Part shown: piece after piece, positions 60,540 to 64,000 of the stretch
Numbering within the stretch: position 1 is the stretch's first letter
Layout of the letters: each line of letters opens with the position of its first letter
Assembly: GCA_002007465.1 (NCBI GenBank)
Contig: LNAC01000001.1
Span: forward strand, 6,860,120 to 6,924,119
DNA from: Ailurus styani
Lineage: Eukaryota > Chordata > Mammalia > Carnivora > Ailuridae
Reading direction: 5' to 3'
DNA length: 64,000 nucleotides
Notes under the pieces: generated by a model
What the model saw: the letters and a program-made list of their open reading frames with translations, nothing else
What the model was told of the DNA's origin: nothing
Database searches by the model: none
Made by a program: the position numbers and the translations under genes

Positions 60540-60795
60540 AACCTCTTGTAGGTTTTCACTTGGTGCCACCCTGTCAGAGAATACTTCCTTATCACCCTAA
60601 CCAGACTGTAGTCCTCCCCTGATGTTCTCAGTCTTCCTCCCCTTCTTTCCCTTTCCCTTTCCCACTCATCACCACCTCACATCATCTCTATTTTATTCAT
60701 TTCTCCAGCATATGCCTTTGTTCCCCCACTGGCATATGCCGAACTGCATGAAGACAGGGATTCATCTTTGGTTTACTTCCTGGTGTATTTCCAGG
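60540..60795 (+). mobile_element. L2 3' fragment
   Basis: CACCCTGTCAGAGAATACTT and GAAGACAGGGATTCATCTTT, truncated where a SINE fragment joins at 60796. Confidence 0.6.
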
Positions 60796-60872
60796 GGGAC
60801 TCAATCCCAGGACCCTGGGACATGACCTGAGCCAAAGGCAGACACTTAACTGACTGAGCTACCCAGGTGTCC
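60796..60872 (-). mobile_element. CAN-SINE head fragment
   Basis: GACTCAATCCCAGGACCCTG to GAGCTACCCAGGTGTCC; the tail part is missing. Confidence 0.88.
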
Positions 60873-61679
60873 TGCCACAATATTGTTAAGTGAAAATGCA
60901 ACTTGCAAACCATGAAAATGGTAAGATCCCACTTCTATATATTTATCAAAACAGAACAATGCATTTCTGCAAGTACACATATGCCGGCAAATGCCACACG
61001 CTGCCATGATGGGTCTGAAAGGAAAAACAAGACAGTCCAGTTTCATTTGGATTATGCCCATTGGATAGTCAAAGAAGCTGGGGCCTAAAAGGTTTAAATT
61101 AAGTGTTTTGCCCAAGATCACACCTAGTAGGGCCTAAGTTGTGATTGAAGTTCAAAATGGCTGACTCCATAGTCTGTGATCAGGCAAAAGAACGCAAAGG
61201 GAAGGAGTAGGTGTCAGGCATTGAAGGAGAGAAAATCCGGCTGAGTTTTGAGGACCTCTGTGGAGGGAGAGAGGGGAAGAGGGGACAGCTGGGACCAGAG
61301 AAGGTGCCTAGAGATGAATGGCTTGAGGGAGGTCTACTGGTGCAGTGGCCCCCGTGAGCTGTGAGCCCGAAGAAGCCCAAGAGAAGACAGAGCAATGGCA
61401 AAAATGTCGCTGAGCCCGGAGACCAGGAGAAGCTGCATGCAGAAGCATGGAGGAAGGACAAGATGCTCTGCTCTGGTCGACTGTAGGATGGTCAGGGGCC
61501 AAATGAATGGAGAACACAGGGAAGAGAGGTTTTAGAGGCATCAGAGCTGGGGGAGAAGACAGTGCAAGAAAGTTTGGTTTTGAACAGGTTGAGTTTCACA
61601 TAACAAGGGACATCTAGGTCAAAGCAGTAAAAGCCTGGAGCTGGAGATAGAGGATGAAATTGGAAGTCACTACTAGTAA

Positions 61680-61810
61680 GAAAAATACCTAACATTTACT
61701 GAACACTGACCATCTGTCAGGCTCTGTTCTAAGCTCTTTAGATGTACATTCTATGCACTTATTCAATCGTACTAATGATGCTCTGAAATAGATACATCTT
61801 GTTGGTTTCT
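61680..61810 (+). mobile_element. MIR fragment
   Basis: AACATTTACTGAACACTGAC, then CAGGCTCTGTTCTAAGCTCT, the common MIR 5' half. Confidence 0.75.
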
Positions 61811-61825
61811 AAAATTTTCATATTT

Positions 61826-61951
61826 TTAAAAGATTTTATTTATTTATTTGACAGAGAGAGAGAGTGCACAAGCAGGGGGAGTGGCAGGACCCTGGGATCA
61901 TGACCTGAGCCAAAGGCAGAGGTTTAACCAACTGAGCCACCCAGGTGCCCC
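61826..61951 (-). mobile_element. Internally deleted CAN-SINE
   Basis: Tail AAAAGATTTTATTTATTTAT joins directly from GGGGGAGTGGCAG to GACCCTGGGATCATGACC, missing the middle of the body, and ends GAGCCACCCAGGTGCCCC. Confidence 0.92.
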
Positions 61952-61965
61952 TGAAATAGGCCTAT

Positions 61966-62174
61966 TTTATTTTATTTTTTATAGATTTTATTTATTGAGA
62001 GAAAGGGAGAGAGCATAAGCAGTGGGAGGGGCAGGCAGAGAAGAGGGGGAAACAGAGGGAGAAATAGACTCCCCGTCAAGCAGGGAGCCCGATGTAGGGC
62101 TCGATCCCAGAACCCTGGGATCATGACCTGAGCCGAAGGCAGCCACTTAACCGACTGGGCCACCCAGGCCCTCT
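61966..62174 (-). mobile_element. CAN-SINE beside the deleted copy
   Basis: Antisense copy with TATAGATTTTATTTATTGAG, ending GGGCCACCCAGGCCCTC. Its insertion split flanking sequence CTGAAATAGGCCTATTTTA. Confidence 0.93.
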
Positions 62175-62204
62175 AAGTAGACCAATTGTAAACTCCGTTT
62201 TATA

Positions 62205-62430
62205 ACCAAAGAAACTGTGCTAACATTTTATTGAGCATTTACCATGGGTCAGGTATGTAGGAGTTCACAGGAATTATCTCATTTAATCTCTACAGGGACC
62301 CTACACCACCCACACTATTATGAAAAGATGGGCACACTGAGGCCCTGAGAACTGAAAGAAGTTGCCTGTAGTCCCACATGACAGGGTCAGGGCTCAAAAC
62401 CTGGAGTTCAACTCTAGAGCGGCATGCCTA
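62205..62430 (+). mobile_element. MIR
   Basis: TTTATTGAGCATTTACCATG, CTCATTTAATCTCTACAGGG, GGGCACACTGAGGCCCTGAG and GGGCTCAAAACCTGGAGTTC, nearly full MIR order. Confidence 0.88.
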
Positions 62431-62473
62431 CCTCCAGTTTTAAAAGGCTCACTTAAGAACAGGCGATGCTGGG

Positions 62474-62686
62474 GGCGCCTGGGTGGCTCAGTGGGTTAAA
62501 GCCGCTGCCTTCGGCTCAGGTCATGATCCCAGAGTCCTGGGATCGAGGCCCGCATCGGGCTCTCTGCTCAGCGGGAAGCCTGCTTCCTCCTCTCTCCTCT
62601 CTCTCTCCTGCCTTTCTGCCTACTTGTAATCTCTCTCTCTGTGTCAAATGAATAAATAAAATCTTTAAAAAAAAAAAAAAAAAAAA
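62474..62686 (+). mobile_element. Young CAN-SINE with 19-bp perfect target-site duplication
   Basis: Full-length copy, head GGCGCCTGGGTGGCTCAGTG, 20-plus A tail. AAGAACAGGCGATGCTGGG at 62455-62473 and 62687-62705 is identical. Confidence 0.97.
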
Positions 62687-62705
62687 AAGAACAGGCGATG
62701 CTGGG

Positions 62706-64000
62706 AAGATAGGGAGGAGTTTTCAGGAGTGCCCTCCTAGGCGGTGGTGATCACTACAGAGGATCAAGGAAGGGAAAGCCTGGAACTTGACCCTCGGTTT
62801 GCCAAATGGGAAGTGTTTGAGAACTCTTGAAAGCATAGTTTGGGGGAAGTTATAGGTATGCAGGGTTCCAGGCTGCAGGGATTGGGAACATGAGAGAGGG
62901 ACGAGGCAACCCAGGGCACCCGAAGAGCCTCCCCCTGCCTATGTAACGGACACCTGGTGAGAGGACTGTGTTCCTTGGCACATTCCACCTTCTCCCTGGT
63001 GATGGGCAGCTCTGCTCGGATTCCGCTTCTCCGCCCTCCACTAAGAATCCTGTTGCCCTGGGTGATCAGAGGTGGTGCCCCACACAGCCGTCAGGACTAA
63101 ACAGCCAGAGTAATCCTGGAGCCAGAGCAGGAACTCTGTATAAACAGAGGGTTTTTCCAGGGCTTCATACCAACAACTGTTTATCGCGTTCATCACACAC
63201 AGCAAAAACATCTTAAGTGTTGGCAAGACACCAGCTTGAAGATGGCGTTATCTTTCATGGGTGCTTCTTAATTAGAACCTAAAACTTTTTAAGACTTAGT
63301 CACATTCAAGCTTGCTTCCTCTAACATCTAGAGCCTGGGAAAGATCGAAACAACCATTTGCCCAGGGCAGCACTAATTGGCTGTGGCATTTGGTGGTTTT
63401 ATTACACTGTAGTAAGGTTACTTATGTTATTTCTTGAGTCTTTTAATCACCGTACACATGGATCCCCGTCTGTCTCTCACTGTATTCTATCACCAGTGGT
63501 TGCTGGAACATCTTGGAACATCTTGTATAGGAGGAGATGCACATTCGGTCCTAACTGGGGTTTCTGTGAACTGTTGGTGCTGTTTACCTCTAGGGACTCA
63601 TTAGACTTCTGTTTGCTGAGTCCACAGAAACGTGGCCTAGGAAACATTCCTTTTGGCTGGAAGGCAGCCTTCCTAGGGGCCTTTAAGGGCCTTGCCTAGG
63701 ACATTGGACTGTCAGTAGTTCAGTGCTGCAACAGAAAACCCCTCTGACCTTTGGCTCATAAGCTTTCTCACATTATACTGCAGAATGCCCAGTGGTAGTC
63801 AGACCAAGAGGCAAATGAATCTCAGGGTCATTGGTTGGGTGCAACCTGGTAGAGCCAGTCACCATCTATTTCAGGCATGGTGCAGGTGAGGAAGTTGAAG
63901 CACACAAAGGTTAGGAGTCTTGGGCAAGGTCAGGTGCCTGGTTAGGGGCAGAGCTAAGACAGGCATCCCGCATCTTGACGCCCAGCATTTTCTTCCACAA
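62706..64000. other. Upstream intergenic, nothing recognised
   Basis: No exon of a neighbour gene could be identified. In human the next gene upstream of ABRAXAS2 is, from memory, EEF1AKMT2 in divergent orientation about 10 kb away, which would fall outside this window. A MIR-like trace may lie at 63860-63950. Confidence 0.45.

Noticed and set aside
62706..64000. Possible first exon of the divergent neighbour EEF1AKMT2
   Set aside because: No CpG island or matching coding sequence seen. From human spacing as I recall it, the gene should start beyond this window.

Overview
This is a mammalian nuclear DNA window, almost certainly from a carnivore and probably from a mustelid-type (caniform) species. 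About 50 copies of the carnivore tRNA-Lys-derived SINE (CAN-SINE, with a GCCTGGGTGGCTCAG-type head and a CT-rich then AATAAA/A-rich tail) are present on both strands. There are also L1 pieces ending in the carnivore-type L1 3' UTR, and older MIR, L2, MER5A and MER20 elements. There are no operons, CRISPR arrays or other prokaryotic features. Two 36-base runs of N and one single N show this is draft assembly.

The only protein-coding gene I can support is ABRAXAS2 (FAM175B, KIAA0157, ABRO1) on the minus strand. It encodes the scaffold subunit of the BRISC K63-specific deubiquitinase complex. All nine coding exons are present between 58667 (ATG) and 33464 (TAG). Every junction has GT/AG sites and compatible phases, and the summed CDS is 1248 bp (415 aa), the same length I recall for the human protein. 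The start codon sits in a CpG island (about 58140-58870) inside a near-match to the TISU/YY1 element, with a ZNF143-like site just upstream. The 3' UTR probably runs to about 31.72 kb, where an AATAAA is followed by GT-rich sequence.

Layout: 1-31.7 kb is intergenic DNA downstream of ABRAXAS2, packed with SINEs, an old interrupted L1 (about 13.4-19.1 kb) and other LINE/MIR/LTR-like relics, with no recognisable gene. 31.7-33.46 kb is the 3' UTR region. 33.46-58.67 kb is the gene body; its largest intron, intron 4 (39.7-48.6 kb), carries most of the intronic SINEs plus an L1 3' segment. 49.5-60.8 kb, covering exons 1-3 and the promoter, has no CAN-SINE. 58.7-64 kb is upstream flank with MER20, L2, MIR and a few SINEs.

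I found no undescribed multi-gene system. The observations most worth checking are: an apparent heterozygous SINE insertion that left a false 136-bp duplication in the assembly (4736-5073); the TISU-like start with in-frame upstream ATGs; an exon-like open frame in the 3' UTR region (32914-33058); and three SINEs stacked at one target site in intron 4.
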